Assembly: GCA_003142595.1 (NCBI GenBank)
Contig: PLMU01000009.1
Coordinates: 1 to 64,000 of the forward strand
DNA: 64,000 nt
Direction: 5' to 3'
Origin: Phycisphaerales bacterium
GTDB taxonomy: Bacteria > Planctomycetota > Phycisphaerae > Sedimentisphaerales > UBA12454
Made by a program: the position numbers and the translations under genes. Shown one piece after another: positions 56,913 through 64,000 of the stretch (position 1 is its first letter; each line of letters starts with the position of its first letter). The notes below the pieces were generated by a model. It ran no database searches, was not told where the DNA came from, and saw only the letters and a list, made by a program, of their open reading frames with translations.

Positions 56913-57713
56913 ATGAAAATTACATGGATGTTGCTGGCAGCGTCGGCATTAGGATTTATTTGCAGCGGATGTGATGTTAACCCTGTAACAGGCCAGGAAG
57001 AGTTTTTACTGGTAAGCCCGGCCCAGGAAAAAAAGATGGGACTAGACGCCTCGGCGCAAGTTGAAAAAGAACTTGGCCAGAGCGTCCAGGACCAGCAGCT
57101 TCAGGATTATATAAGTTCAGTCGGTCATAAAATAGCGGCCGTCTGCCATACGCCCAATGAGGAATTCAGCTATGAGGCAATCGACCACAAATCAGTGAAT
57201 GCCTTTGCGCTGCCGGGCGGATATATCTATATTACTACCGGTCTGCTGAAGGTGCTTAACAGCGAGGCTCAGCTTGCGGCGGTTTTAGCGCATGAAACGG
57301 CGCATGTAACAGCAAGGCATATCACTCAGCAAATAACCAGAGACTTTATTATTAATGCCGGCATAACTGTCGCAAGTACGCAGGTGCCGTCGCCGGCGAT
57401 GAGAGTTGCAGGTATTGTGAAGCAGCTTGAGGGGATGTCTTTCACCAGAGAACAGGAACGGCAGGCTGATGAAGTCGGACTGAATTATATTGTCATAGCA
57501 GGTTATACGCCTTACGGGATGGTCGAGACGATGGAGGCGCTGCAAAAACAGAGCGATGGACGGACGATAGAATTCTTTTCTACGCATCCGAGTCCTGAAC
57601 ACAGGATGGAGTATATAAAGGAAGATATTATAAAAAGAGATTACATCATTTACGGCAAAACCGGCCGAAAAGGCGAGGCGGAATACAAAAGCAATGTTTT
57701 AGACCGGCTTTGA
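56913..57713 (+). CDS. M48-family metalloprotease lipoprotein
   Basis: 266 residues. Lipobox ICSGC with C20. Zinc site HETAH at 127-131 in VLAHETAHVTARH, with the third ligand in QERQADEVGL and the conserved NAFALPGGYIYITTGLL before it. This matches the BepA/LoiP-like branch, periplasmic proteases that check outer membrane protein assembly. Divergent from the lpoB operon with 158 bases between; its 3' end overlaps the convergent prenyltransferase by 15 bases. Confidence 0.92.
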   Translation: MKITWMLLAASALGFICSGCDVNPVTGQEEFLLVSPAQEKKMGLDASAQVEKELGQSVQDQQLQDYISSVGHKIAAVCHTPNEEFSYEAIDHKSVNAFALPGGYIYITTGLLKVLNSEAQLAAVLAHETAHVTARHITQQITRDFIINAGITVASTQVPSPAMRVAGIVKQLEGMSFTREQERQADEVGLNYIVIAGYTPYGMVETMEALQKQSDGRTIEFFSTHPSPEHRMEYIKEDIIKRDYIIYGKTGRKGEAEYKSNVLDRL

Positions 57714-58631
57714 AAGTAATATCGCCACAGTAAGAGCGATACAGCCGATTGCGTGCAGTAAAATGGTATTTCTGCTCAAATCAATATAACCTTTCTGTGC
57801 CAATTTTTCAGGATTTGCATTTTTAAAACATACTGTGCTCAGAAAAATAACAGGTATAAGCAGAATTGCTGAAGCAAGAGCATTTAGATTTATAATCGCG
57901 TAAATAATCGACAGCATACAAAGCAATATGAGTATTAATTTATAAAGAGCAGCGGCGTTTTTTATGCCCAGGACGACGACAAGAGTTTTTTTGCTCACGG
58001 CGCTGTCGGCGTTAAAATCCGGAAATTCATTTGCAAAAATTATCTGGAAAATAAGAATAGCGACAATAACGGCAGGCAGAATAAAAACTGAATCAAAAGT
58101 TTTCGTCTGAATAAAAAATGCTCCCCAAACAGGTAAGATTCCAAACAGCAGTCCTATTGTTATTTCACCTGCTGTGCGGTAGCCGAGTTTAATCGGGGTC
58201 GCGGTGTAAAAATATCCGCCAAGAATACCTGCAATTCCAAGTGCAAGCACAAACAAACTTTTTGTGATTATTAGAATTACTATTCCAAGACAGGCGCCAA
58301 TAGTCAGAAACACCAATGAGCCTGTCAGAATATCTTTGGGCGACAAAAGATTATTCTGAATCATTCTGCTTCCGCCTGAGAAGGGCGTTTTGTTGTCGTT
58401 GTGCTCATCGTTGCCGGAGATATGGTCGAAATAATCGTTTGCGATATTGGCTCCAAGATGGATTGCTACTGTTGAGCAAATAGCGAACAGACAAAGAGTT
58501 AGGTTAAATTGTCCTGTGTGTGAAAAAGCCAGGGCAGTGCCGACGATTACCGGCAGTGCGCTTGCAGTGCAGAAAGGCGCCCGTAATTCCTTGAGCCAGA
58601 GAATAATTTTGGATTGATTTCTTTCGATCAT
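57699..58631 (-). CDS. UbiA-family prenyltransferase, MenA-like
   Basis: 310 residues with eight or nine spans. Two Asp-rich motifs are the mark of the family: NIANDYFDHISGND (about residue 63) and NEFPDFNADSAVSKKTLVV (about 200). GGSRMIQNNLLS after the first motif is typical of MenA, which adds the isoprenoid tail to dihydroxynaphthoate in menaquinone synthesis. No other men gene is near, so MenA is likely rather than sure. The start overlaps the cupin stop (ATGA), so it follows that gene in one operon. Confidence 0.88.
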   Translation of the reverse strand: MIERNQSKIILWLKELRAPFCTASALPVIVGTALAFSHTGQFNLTLCLFAICSTVAIHLGANIANDYFDHISGNDEHNDNKTPFSGGSRMIQNNLLSPKDILTGSLVFLTIGACLGIVILIITKSLFVLALGIAGILGGYFYTATPIKLGYRTAGEITIGLLFGILPVWGAFFIQTKTFDSVFILPAVIVAILIFQIIFANEFPDFNADSAVSKKTLVVVLGIKNAAALYKLILILLCMLSIIYAIINLNALASAILLIPVIFLSTVCFKNANPEKLAQKGYIDLSRNTILLHAIGCIALTVAILLSKPV

Positions 58632-59119
58632 ATATATTTTTCGATTATTTGTTTCAAATGCGGAAATTGTTTAATTAAGAGTTTTCTGTCGCCATGCTGG
58701 TAGTCAGAAAATTCGAATCCTGGCGATACAGTGCATCCTAAAAGTGCGAATTTGCCGCCTTCGATAAGTCTTGTTCCCTGCCAGACATTTTTAGGCACAA
58801 CAACCTGAGGTTTTTGGTTTTTGAGCAAATCTGTGCCGAGGACAATTGTTTCTGTTTTACCGCCATCTGCGATTTTCAGCATCTCTACCGCATCTCCGAG
58901 ATAAAAGTGAAAGATTTCATCGCTTTTTACACGATGAAGTTTTGAGAAACTCTGCGGCGTTATGAGATAAAGAATCGCGGTTGAGAAGTTTCTTGCCCCT
59001 TCGTATCCGGCGGGCAGGTCATTGATTTTTTCTTTTGCGCGATAGGTTTCAGTATAAAAACCGCCTTCATCAGGCAGAGGCTTGAGAGCAAATATTTTAA
59101 TTATTTCTTCAGCGGTCAT
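58628..59119 (-). CDS. Cupin_5 (DUF985) domain protein
   Basis: 163 residues from the ATG at 59119 (MTAEEIIKIFALKPLPDEGG); a TTG at 59131 could add four residues. The DUF985 fold is plain: PDEGGFYTETYRA, FSTAILYLITPQSFSKLHRVKSDEIFHFYLGD (the H and E metal-type ligands), VVVPKNVWQGTRLIEGG and LLGCTVSPGFEFSDYQHGDR. The yeast relative YML079w has a sugar-binding-like barrel of unknown activity. It lies between the ferritin-like gene and the prenyltransferase in one operon. Confidence 0.9.
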   Translation of the reverse strand: MTAEEIIKIFALKPLPDEGGFYTETYRAKEKINDLPAGYEGARNFSTAILYLITPQSFSKLHRVKSDEIFHFYLGDAVEMLKIADGGKTETIVLGTDLLKNQKPQVVVPKNVWQGTRLIEGGKFALLGCTVSPGFEFSDYQHGDRKLLIKQFPHLKQIIEKYI

Positions 59120-59132
59120 ATAGACAAACAAA

Positions 59133-59588
59133 CTAATCTTCTTTTAAAACAATCTGGTCGTATTCAAGCTCAAAGCGGAGTTTGTGTTTTGCTTCCTGCT
59201 GGGCGAGAGATTGGAAAAGCTGTTTATTTGTCGGGTCTGTGACGAGATTGGCCATATGGGTATAGAGCTGAAAGGCCTTTTTTTCTTTCTGCATAGCAAG
59301 GACAAGTGCAGCCTGATAGTCCATATCAGGAGTCGGCTGGGCCGCGACCGTGAATTCAGCTATTTTTAAATCAGCGATTTGTTCGCCGCTAAGCTCAACT
59401 TTCTTTCCCTTTTTGGTATCTTCCAGGAGTTTTTTGTGGTTCTGCTCCTCAGCGGCAAAATCGAGAAAGACCTGCTTGATTTCAGGATTTTTCATCTTTG
59501 CGGCGAGGTCGATATAAAACTTGTAAGCCTTGATTTCATTATCAATCGCAAAATCCAGAATGTCGTCGACGAGATTAAATTGGTTCAT
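59133..59588 (-). CDS. Ferritin-like / rubrerythrin-type protein
   Basis: 151 residues from the ATG at 59588 (MNQFNLVDDILDFAI), with GGGAG 5 bases upstream. Four-helix bundle with two E-x-x-H pairs: IDNEIKAYKFYIDLAAKM, FAAEEQNHKKLLED, MQKEKKAFQLYTHMANL and LAQQEAKHKLRFELEYDQI. These would bind a di-iron centre. There is no C-terminal rubredoxin domain, so it is the short rubrerythrin-like (erythrin) form, perhaps used against peroxide. Operon leader for the cupin and MenA-like genes. Confidence 0.88.
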   Translation of the reverse strand: MNQFNLVDDILDFAIDNEIKAYKFYIDLAAKMKNPEIKQVFLDFAAEEQNHKKLLEDTKKGKKVELSGEQIADLKIAEFTVAAQPTPDMDYQAALVLAMQKEKKAFQLYTHMANLVTDPTNKQLFQSLAQQEAKHKLRFELEYDQIVLKED

Positions 59589-59671
59589 TGGTACTCCCAT
59601 AAAAATATTCTTCAATTATTATACGATAGTTCCAGAGCAAATCAATCGATTATTCCTGTCTGTTTTTTTAC

Positions 59672-59701
59672 AAAGCGCGCAATATAAAACTTGCGCGCTT
59701 T
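59672..59701. repeat. Inverted AAAGCGCGCAA pair upstream of the capsid cluster
   Basis: AAAGCGCGCAA (59672-59682) and TTGCGCGCTTT (59691-59701) are perfect 11-base arms with an 8-base loop; a third direct copy is at 59782-59792. A-rich, not T-rich, sequence follows on the plus strand, so it is more like an operator or integration-site relic than a terminator. Confidence 0.6.
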
Positions 59702-59843
59702 AAAAAAATAAAAAAATTTATCTCCATATCCGGCAAGGAGTTACAAATTTCACATCTGGAATTTTGTTCGAAATTTAGCACAAAGCGCGCAACTTCCTAT
59801 GTAGGGTGGAAAGACATATAAATCAAAATTGCGGAGAAATTTA

Positions 59844-61373
59844 ATGGCCTTTGATTTTACAAATTTAGAGACAAATAATCTCAATCCAAATTTTGTCGAT
59901 TGGCTCGTCGATGAGCAGTGGGTCGATATGCAGACTCACTTCGGCAGGTTCTGGGATTATTATCAGAATCCGATGTATTCAACGATCGGCCTGTCGGCGG
60001 CTGATGCCAAACTGAATGAATCGGCGCGAACTTACGTTCAGGCTCAGGAAATGGGACTGCCTGCGAGAATTACCGGCATAAAAAGAAGCGAGGCAAGCGG
60101 ACTTTTGGGCGGCAGGGCTGTTGCGGAGATAGAACGCAAAGAAGTTGTAATAGAAAATGATATAGGCTGGCGAATCAACGCTATGGTGGATTTTCTGTTC
60201 GGCAAAGGCGTTGATATTGTCTGCAGAGCGGAAGATAAAAGCAGACGCGCTGAAATCGATAAAATACTGAAACAGGTATTTAATTCCAACGGCGGGGTAA
60301 GGTTCTTTCAGGATATGGCAGTGCTCGGGGCTGTTTATGGTTTTGTGGACTGTATAGTCCGGCCGGGACAGAAAATCGCAGACTTCGTGCAAAATTTTTC
60401 ATCTTCTTCATCTTTTTCTCTCCAGAAGGCGTTAGAACTTATTTCTGATTGCGGTCTGGAACTGATTGAGGCCCAAAGAGCACTGCCTGTTCTGGAAGAA
60501 AGAGATTTCAGAAAAATCAGTTTTTATGTTCAGCATTTTATCGAGCAGAAAAATGAAACAGCAAATGAAGGAAATTTTCTGCGAAGACTGCTTGGCGGCA
60601 AAGGCAGCAGCACAGCAAGGCATTCGATAGCGGTTACAGAGATTATTTCGCCCAGCTGGTGGCAGAGGTATGAGGAAAAACAACTGGCGGAAGAAGGGCC
60701 GAATATTATGGGCATTATTCCTGTCGTGCATATTCAGAATATCGCGCAGCCATTGTATTACGAGGGAATAAGCGATGTCGAGCCGTTGATACCGCTTCAA
60801 GATGAATTGAATACGAGGCTTAGCGACAGGGCGAGCAGGATAACGTTCCAGGCATTTAAAATGTATCTCGCCAAGGGGATTGAAGGCATTGAGAACAGGG
60901 CGGTATCGCCGGGCAGGATGTGGTGCACAGATAATCCTGACGCGAGCATTGAGCAGTTCGGCGGGGATTCGACAACGCCAAGCGAAGACGCTCATATCTC
61001 GGAAATAAGAGAAGCACTGGACAAGGCAAGCGGCGTTACGCCTGTGGTTGCCGGTGTGTTGAAAGATAAAGTCGGCAATCTGACAAGCGCGGTCGCTTTG
61101 AAAATGACACTGATGGGTATGCTGGCAAAGACAGAGCGGAAAAATTACGCATACGGTCAGGGGATTAAAGAGATTGCCGCGATGGTGATGCATCTGCTTG
61201 ATGTAACAAATATTTATCCCAACTCGAAAGATAAAAGAGTGTTCGATGTGATTTTTCCAAGTCCGCTGCCGGAAAACACTCTTGAAAAACTCAATGAGGC
61301 AAAATTGAAACAGGAACTCGGGGTATCCAAAGAACAGGTCCTTAGAGAACTCGGTTATGAAACAAATTCATAG
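59844..61373 (+). CDS. Phage portal protein
   Basis: 509 residues from the ATG at 59844 (MAFDFTNLETNNLN), with GGAG 7 bases before it. Clip and stem features of the SPP1 gp6-like portal family: WRINAMVDFLFGKGVDIVC, a long wing domain, GIIPVVHIQNIAQPLYYEGISDVEPLIPLQDELNTRLSDRASRITF (portal core) and the helix DKVGNLTSAVALKMTLMGMLAKTERK. The portal is the dodecameric ring through which TerL pumps DNA. It ends with TAG, followed after 12 bases by the scaffold gene. Confidence 0.88.
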   Translation: MAFDFTNLETNNLNPNFVDWLVDEQWVDMQTHFGRFWDYYQNPMYSTIGLSAADAKLNESARTYVQAQEMGLPARITGIKRSEASGLLGGRAVAEIERKEVVIENDIGWRINAMVDFLFGKGVDIVCRAEDKSRRAEIDKILKQVFNSNGGVRFFQDMAVLGAVYGFVDCIVRPGQKIADFVQNFSSSSSFSLQKALELISDCGLELIEAQRALPVLEERDFRKISFYVQHFIEQKNETANEGNFLRRLLGGKGSSTARHSIAVTEIISPSWWQRYEEKQLAEEGPNIMGIIPVVHIQNIAQPLYYEGISDVEPLIPLQDELNTRLSDRASRITFQAFKMYLAKGIEGIENRAVSPGRMWCTDNPDASIEQFGGDSTTPSEDAHISEIREALDKASGVTPVVAGVLKDKVGNLTSAVALKMTLMGMLAKTERKNYAYGQGIKEIAAMVMHLLDVTNIYPNSKDKRVFDVIFPSPLPENTLEKLNEAKLKQELGVSKEQVLRELGYETNS

Positions 61374-61385
61374 GAGAAATTTTTA

Positions 61386-61901
61386 ATGAGTCAGATTGAC
61401 ACAGAAATTAACGGTTCGGATGAACCACAGCAGCGAAGTGAAAAGCTTGTAGATGTAAGCGAGGCTATTCGCTACCGCAAAAGAGCACAGAGTGCCGAGC
61501 AGAAGCAGAGTTTGCTTGAACAGGAACTTGCCGAGAGCAGAGGTGAAGTTGAAAGACTGAATAAAAATTTTTCACAGATGACGATTGAGCGGCAGTTGAT
61601 AGAAAACCTTACTTCGGCAGGTGTTCGAGACCTGGAAGCGGCCGTGATAATCGGCAAAGCCAGACTTGAAAACAATGGAAAGGCTACAGCGGCGGATATT
61701 GTCGAGCAATTGAAGAAAGAAAAAAGTTATTTGTTCTCTGACAGTAACTTATCCGGCGCAGTCGGGACAAAGACAAGCGGAGTCAAAGACAAGTTGTCGG
61801 GCACAACAGGAGCGCTTGAACGGACTGCCAAAAAAGCGGCCAAGAGCGGCTCAAGAACGGACCTGCAGGAGTATCTGCGGGCAAGAAGAAATTTTGTGTA
61901 A
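61386..61901 (+). CDS. Capsid scaffold-like coiled-coil protein
   Basis: 171 residues, highly charged. A long coiled coil (about 30-70, RKRAQSAEQKQSLLEQELAE and SRGEVERLNKNFSQM) is followed by a basic C-terminal region (KKAAKSGSRTDLQEYLRARRNF). Small helical proteins between portal and major capsid are usually scaffolds, and the basic tail fits the capsid-binding end. No protease domain is seen. Placement, size and pattern support the call; sequence homology cannot be tested here. Confidence 0.72.
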   Translation: MSQIDTEINGSDEPQQRSEKLVDVSEAIRYRKRAQSAEQKQSLLEQELAESRGEVERLNKNFSQMTIERQLIENLTSAGVRDLEAAVIIGKARLENNGKATAADIVEQLKKEKSYLFSDSNLSGAVGTKTSGVKDKLSGTTGALERTAKKAAKSGSRTDLQEYLRARRNFV

Positions 61902-61912
61902 TAAAAATATAG

Positions 61913-61932
61913 ATTCCCGCTTACGCGGGAAT
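61913..61932. repeat. REP-like hairpin between scaffold and capsid genes
   Basis: ATTCCCGC and GCGGGAAT form a perfect 8-base stem with a TTAC loop. A similar 'TTCCCGCxxxxGCGGGAAT' element is a well-known dispersed repeat in many genomes. It lies 26 bases before the capsid ATG. Confidence 0.65.
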
Positions 61933-61958
61933 GACAACCAACATAAAGGAGAATAATT

Positions 61959-63107
61959 ATGGCATTTACAGGTAAAGCGACATACTCGGCAGGAATAACT
62001 CTGCCGGAAATCGCAGAAGATGTATCAGACCTTATCGGGATTATTTCACCCAGTGAGGTGCCTTTGCTTGATGCGATAGGCGACCCTCTGCGCGAGGCGA
62101 AAAGCACATATCACGAATGGCTTGAGGATTCGCTTGTTCCCAATAAGGACACAGTCAGCGACAGTTCTATCAGCGACCCTGACGGTGAAACTAGCTTTGA
62201 TGTCGCCAATGGCGATAGATTCAGAGCAGGCGACCAGATTCAGGCTGAAAACTCCGAAGAGCTGATACTGATAACAGGAGTAAGCGGCAATACGATTACA
62301 GTTGTTCGCGGCTATGCCGGGACAACTGCGGAAAATATCGCCAATGGTCAGGTGATTAAAATTCTCGGCAATGCCGCGCTTGAAGGCGACGATAAACCCG
62401 CGGCAAGATTTACCAATCGCGTCCGCTGCGGAAATTACACGCAGATTTTCACGGCCGGTGTCGAAGTCAGCGGCACAAATATCGCCGCCGGTCATCTTGG
62501 TATTTCAGACGAGATGGATTATCAAAAGGCCGAGAGGCTGCGCGAGTTGGTTCGCGACCTTGAAAACACTGTAATCAACGGCGGTCAGCCATCGGCAAAT
62601 CCGCAGGGCGGGGCATCTGTTCGCAGGAGTATGAAGGGCATAGTCCAGAATATCACGACGAATGTTTTTCGGCCCGGCAGTTCAGGATTCCCGAGCGGGA
62701 CAGGTCTTGACGAGGCAAAGATTAATTATGTGCTGCGTCAGATATGGGAGAACAGCAACGGCAATGTCGATTTGATTGTTGTCGGCGGATATCAGAAGCG
62801 CAAGATTAACTCGTTTCTGATTACCAGCAGAAGTTTCTGGCCGGCGGACAAGGCATACACCGATATGGTCAGCGTTTATGAAAGCGACTTCGGCGTTTGC
62901 AGGATTCTCACCAGCAGATGGATTCCGCAGGACGCAGTGCTGCTTCTTGATTCATCGCGGATAAGCGTTCTTCCTCTTGCAGGCAGAAGCTTCCACTTCA
63001 AACCTCTGGCAAGCGGAGGCGATTATGAAAGTGGACAACTCATCGGCGAATATACACTTGAGTTCAAAAATGAAGCCGCACACGGTCTAATCAGGGACCT
63101 TGTGTAA
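61959..63107 (+). CDS. Major capsid protein, SU10/DUF5309-like
   Basis: 382 residues with AAAGGAG before the ATG. Near the N terminus EIAEDVSDLIGIISPSEVPLLDAIGD matches the SU10-like HK97-fold family (DUF5309), followed by HEWLEDSL, NGGQPSANPQGG, the RSMKGIVQNITTN block and a beta-rich insertion (DRFRAGDQIQAENSEELILITGVSGNTITVVRGYAGTT) with an Ig-like flavour. The C terminus has GRSFHFKPLASGGDYESGQLIGEYTLEFKNEAAHGLI, the typical closing strand set. No lesions; the most intact phage gene of the window. Confidence 0.9.
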   Translation: MAFTGKATYSAGITLPEIAEDVSDLIGIISPSEVPLLDAIGDPLREAKSTYHEWLEDSLVPNKDTVSDSSISDPDGETSFDVANGDRFRAGDQIQAENSEELILITGVSGNTITVVRGYAGTTAENIANGQVIKILGNAALEGDDKPAARFTNRVRCGNYTQIFTAGVEVSGTNIAAGHLGISDEMDYQKAERLRELVRDLENTVINGGQPSANPQGGASVRRSMKGIVQNITTNVFRPGSSGFPSGTGLDEAKINYVLRQIWENSNGNVDLIVVGGYQKRKINSFLITSRSFWPADKAYTDMVSVYESDFGVCRILTSRWIPQDAVLLLDSSRISVLPLAGRSFHFKPLASGGDYESGQLIGEYTLEFKNEAAHGLIRDLV

Positions 63108-63126
63108 GTTAGAAATTTACTTTTTT

Positions 63127-63191
63127 CGGCCGGGCACGGATATCTACAAAACCATTGCGATTTTAAAGGTTAGATAATTCCGTCCCGGCCG
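63127..63191 (+). repeat. Hairpin between capsid and connector genes
   Basis: CGGCCGGGCACGGA (63127-63140) and TCCGTCCCGGCCG (63179-63191) pair over 13 bases with one bulge, around a loop of 38 bases. It may adjust the amount of downstream connector mRNA. Confidence 0.6.
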
Positions 63192-63213
63192 GGATAAAGT
63201 TTGAGGTAAAACA

Positions 63214-63869
63214 ATGAATAATTTTTCATACGATGTTGACATTTTGAAATATGAGCCGAGCTTGTTCGACGATTTGCATTTCGCCAGCCAGGTATTAATA
63301 AGCGGCAGCGGCGCAGAAATATCGGGGGCAACTTTTAATGCGCCGGGCGCGAATTTCAACGCCGCTAAAATTACAGCCGGGATGGTTGTATATCTGCAAA
63401 GCACCGATGGCGTTGTTGATGGGCATACGAGATAGTATCGGTGGATTCCGCAACGCAGCTTACCATTTCTGTTTTAAGAGCTGACGGGCAAAGCGATGTT
63501 ATAGCTCTGGCAGACGGCGAAAATGTGAATTACAGGATTTGCACTTATCAGCCGCAAAGCTGTGAAGTGTTCCTGCAACTTACGCAGCATTTTGGATTAA
63601 GACCGGGTGCGCCTGACGGAGATTACAGCGCCGACGATATTCTTGACATCTCGGCTTTGAGACAAGTATCGGTGTATGGGGTTATGTCGATAATTTTTGC
63701 GACGCTTGCAGGCAAAGCGGATGAAGCGAATTTCTGGGCAAAGAGCAAATATTACAGGCAGCTTTTTGAAAAAGCATTGCAACGCAGCAGGGTAAGTATC
63801 GACCTGGGCGATGATGGCGTCGCGGATTCTGTCCGCAGCGGCGCAAGCGTCAGATTGTTGAGGGATTAA
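63214..63869 (+). pseudogene. Head-tail connector gene with a frameshift
   Basis: The first frame (63214-63435) encodes MNNFSYDVDILKYEP through GMVVYLQSTDGVVDG and then stops at TAG. The rest, YEIVSVDSATQLTISVLRADG to the stop at 63869, lies in another frame (nominal GTG start at 63441). Joining them needs one extra base at about 63421-63423, giving DGAYEIVSVDSA. The C-terminal part (VFLQLTQHFGLRPG; AKSKYYRQLFEKALQRSRVSIDLGDDG) resembles head-tail connector/adaptor proteins that follow SU10-like capsid genes. Either a real mutation or a sequence error. GAGGT precedes the ATG. Confidence 0.72.
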
Positions 63870-63870
63870 A

Positions 63871-64000
63871 ATGAAAGCTGTGCTCGATAATGAAATAATT
63901 TTCAATGAAGAATCTTTCGAGCTGGAAATAAAAAGTTTTCAGAGGGAAGTTGTTCAAAGGTCTGCTGCAGGCCTTGACGGGCAGGTGAGTATCGACCTTG
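63871..64000 (+). CDS. Phage structural protein, N-terminal fragment
   Basis: Starts one base after the connector stop (TAA-A-ATG) and runs off the window edge. The 43 visible residues, MKAVLDNEIIFNEESFELEI onward, are acidic, with a strand-like pattern. In such clusters the next gene is usually a tail or head-closure protein. No motif can be read from so short a part. Confidence 0.6.
   Translation, partial: MKAVLDNEIIFNEESFELEIKSFQREVVQRSAAGLDGQVSIDL

Noticed and set aside
60432..61193. 253-codon minus-strand ORF opposite the portal gene
   Set aside because: Antisense shadow; the portal frame has family motifs and a ribosome site.
63405..63445. Programmed -1 frameshifting in the connector gene
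   Set aside because: No X-XXY-YYZ slippery sequence and no pseudoknot-like structure directly after it; mutation or error is simpler.
1..64000. tRNA or rRNA genes
   Set aside because: I looked for tRNA-like cloverleaf sequences and rRNA motifs on both strands and found none I could support.

Overview
The window looks like chromosome of a Planctomycetota bacterium, most likely class Phycisphaerae (Sedimentisphaerales-like). I infer this from many secreted proteins ending in a PEP-CTERM sorting signal, others ending in a planctomycete-type dockerin pair (core GDLNGDCRVDFKDLA), prepilin-like pseudopilins, an oversized SecA, and host genes such as a TMTC-type membrane/TPR protein. No taxonomic marker search could be run. 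Genes mostly start with GGAG-type ribosome binding sites and clear sigma70 promoters are visible.

Layout. 1-3.5 kb: four exported PEP-CTERM genes or remnants (minus) with long leaders and terminators. 3.7-7 kb: response regulator (minus), then dtd, tyrS and a companion ORF (plus). 7-13 kb: secA, a chalcone-isomerase-like protein, efp and a HAD phosphatase (all minus); the first three share related promoters. 13-17.5 kb: TMTC-like membrane protein, a GH43-like dockerin protein and a HAF-repeat PEP-CTERM protein. 17.7-26.3 kb: citrate synthase, a five-gene minus operon (FAD enzyme, arsC, membrane-anchored protein, trxB, polytopic membrane protein) and a MATE exporter. 26.3-26.7 kb: RNase P RNA. 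29-38.5 kb: PAS-LuxR regulator, three dockerin paralogues, an alginate-export-like porin, a pseudopilin and more secreted proteins. 40-59 kb: cardiolipin synthase-like lipoprotein, FHA-GAF protein, hemerythrin, a Doc/Fic toxin-antitoxin pair, HAD, GDPD, rlmN, phosphohexomutase, LarA-like protein, an LpoB/YcfL/COG3014-like/CsgG-like envelope operon, M48 protease, MenA-like prenyltransferase, cupin and ferritin-like protein.

Threaded through this ordinary chromosome is a split set of phage-type genes: large terminase (26.9 kb), small-terminase-like HTH protein (36.6 kb), a replication-type protein plus ParB-like protein (38.6-40.1 kb), an HTH / ABC-ATPase / GNAT operon resembling a split COG2401 protein (42.5-44.3 kb), and a contiguous portal, scaffold, SU10-like capsid and connector run from 59.8 kb to the window end. 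Three of these are broken: an amber codon in terL, a one-base shift at a G7 tract in the ATPase, and a frameshift in the connector. The housekeeping genes between them look intact. This is best read as a dispersed, decaying or partly domesticated prophage; a gene-transfer-agent-like state is possible but unproven.

The second theme is modular exported proteins. Signal-peptide cassettes, leader segments and C-terminal sorting or dockerin modules are nearly identical in DNA across otherwise unrelated genes, which suggests recent duplication and shuffling of ends.
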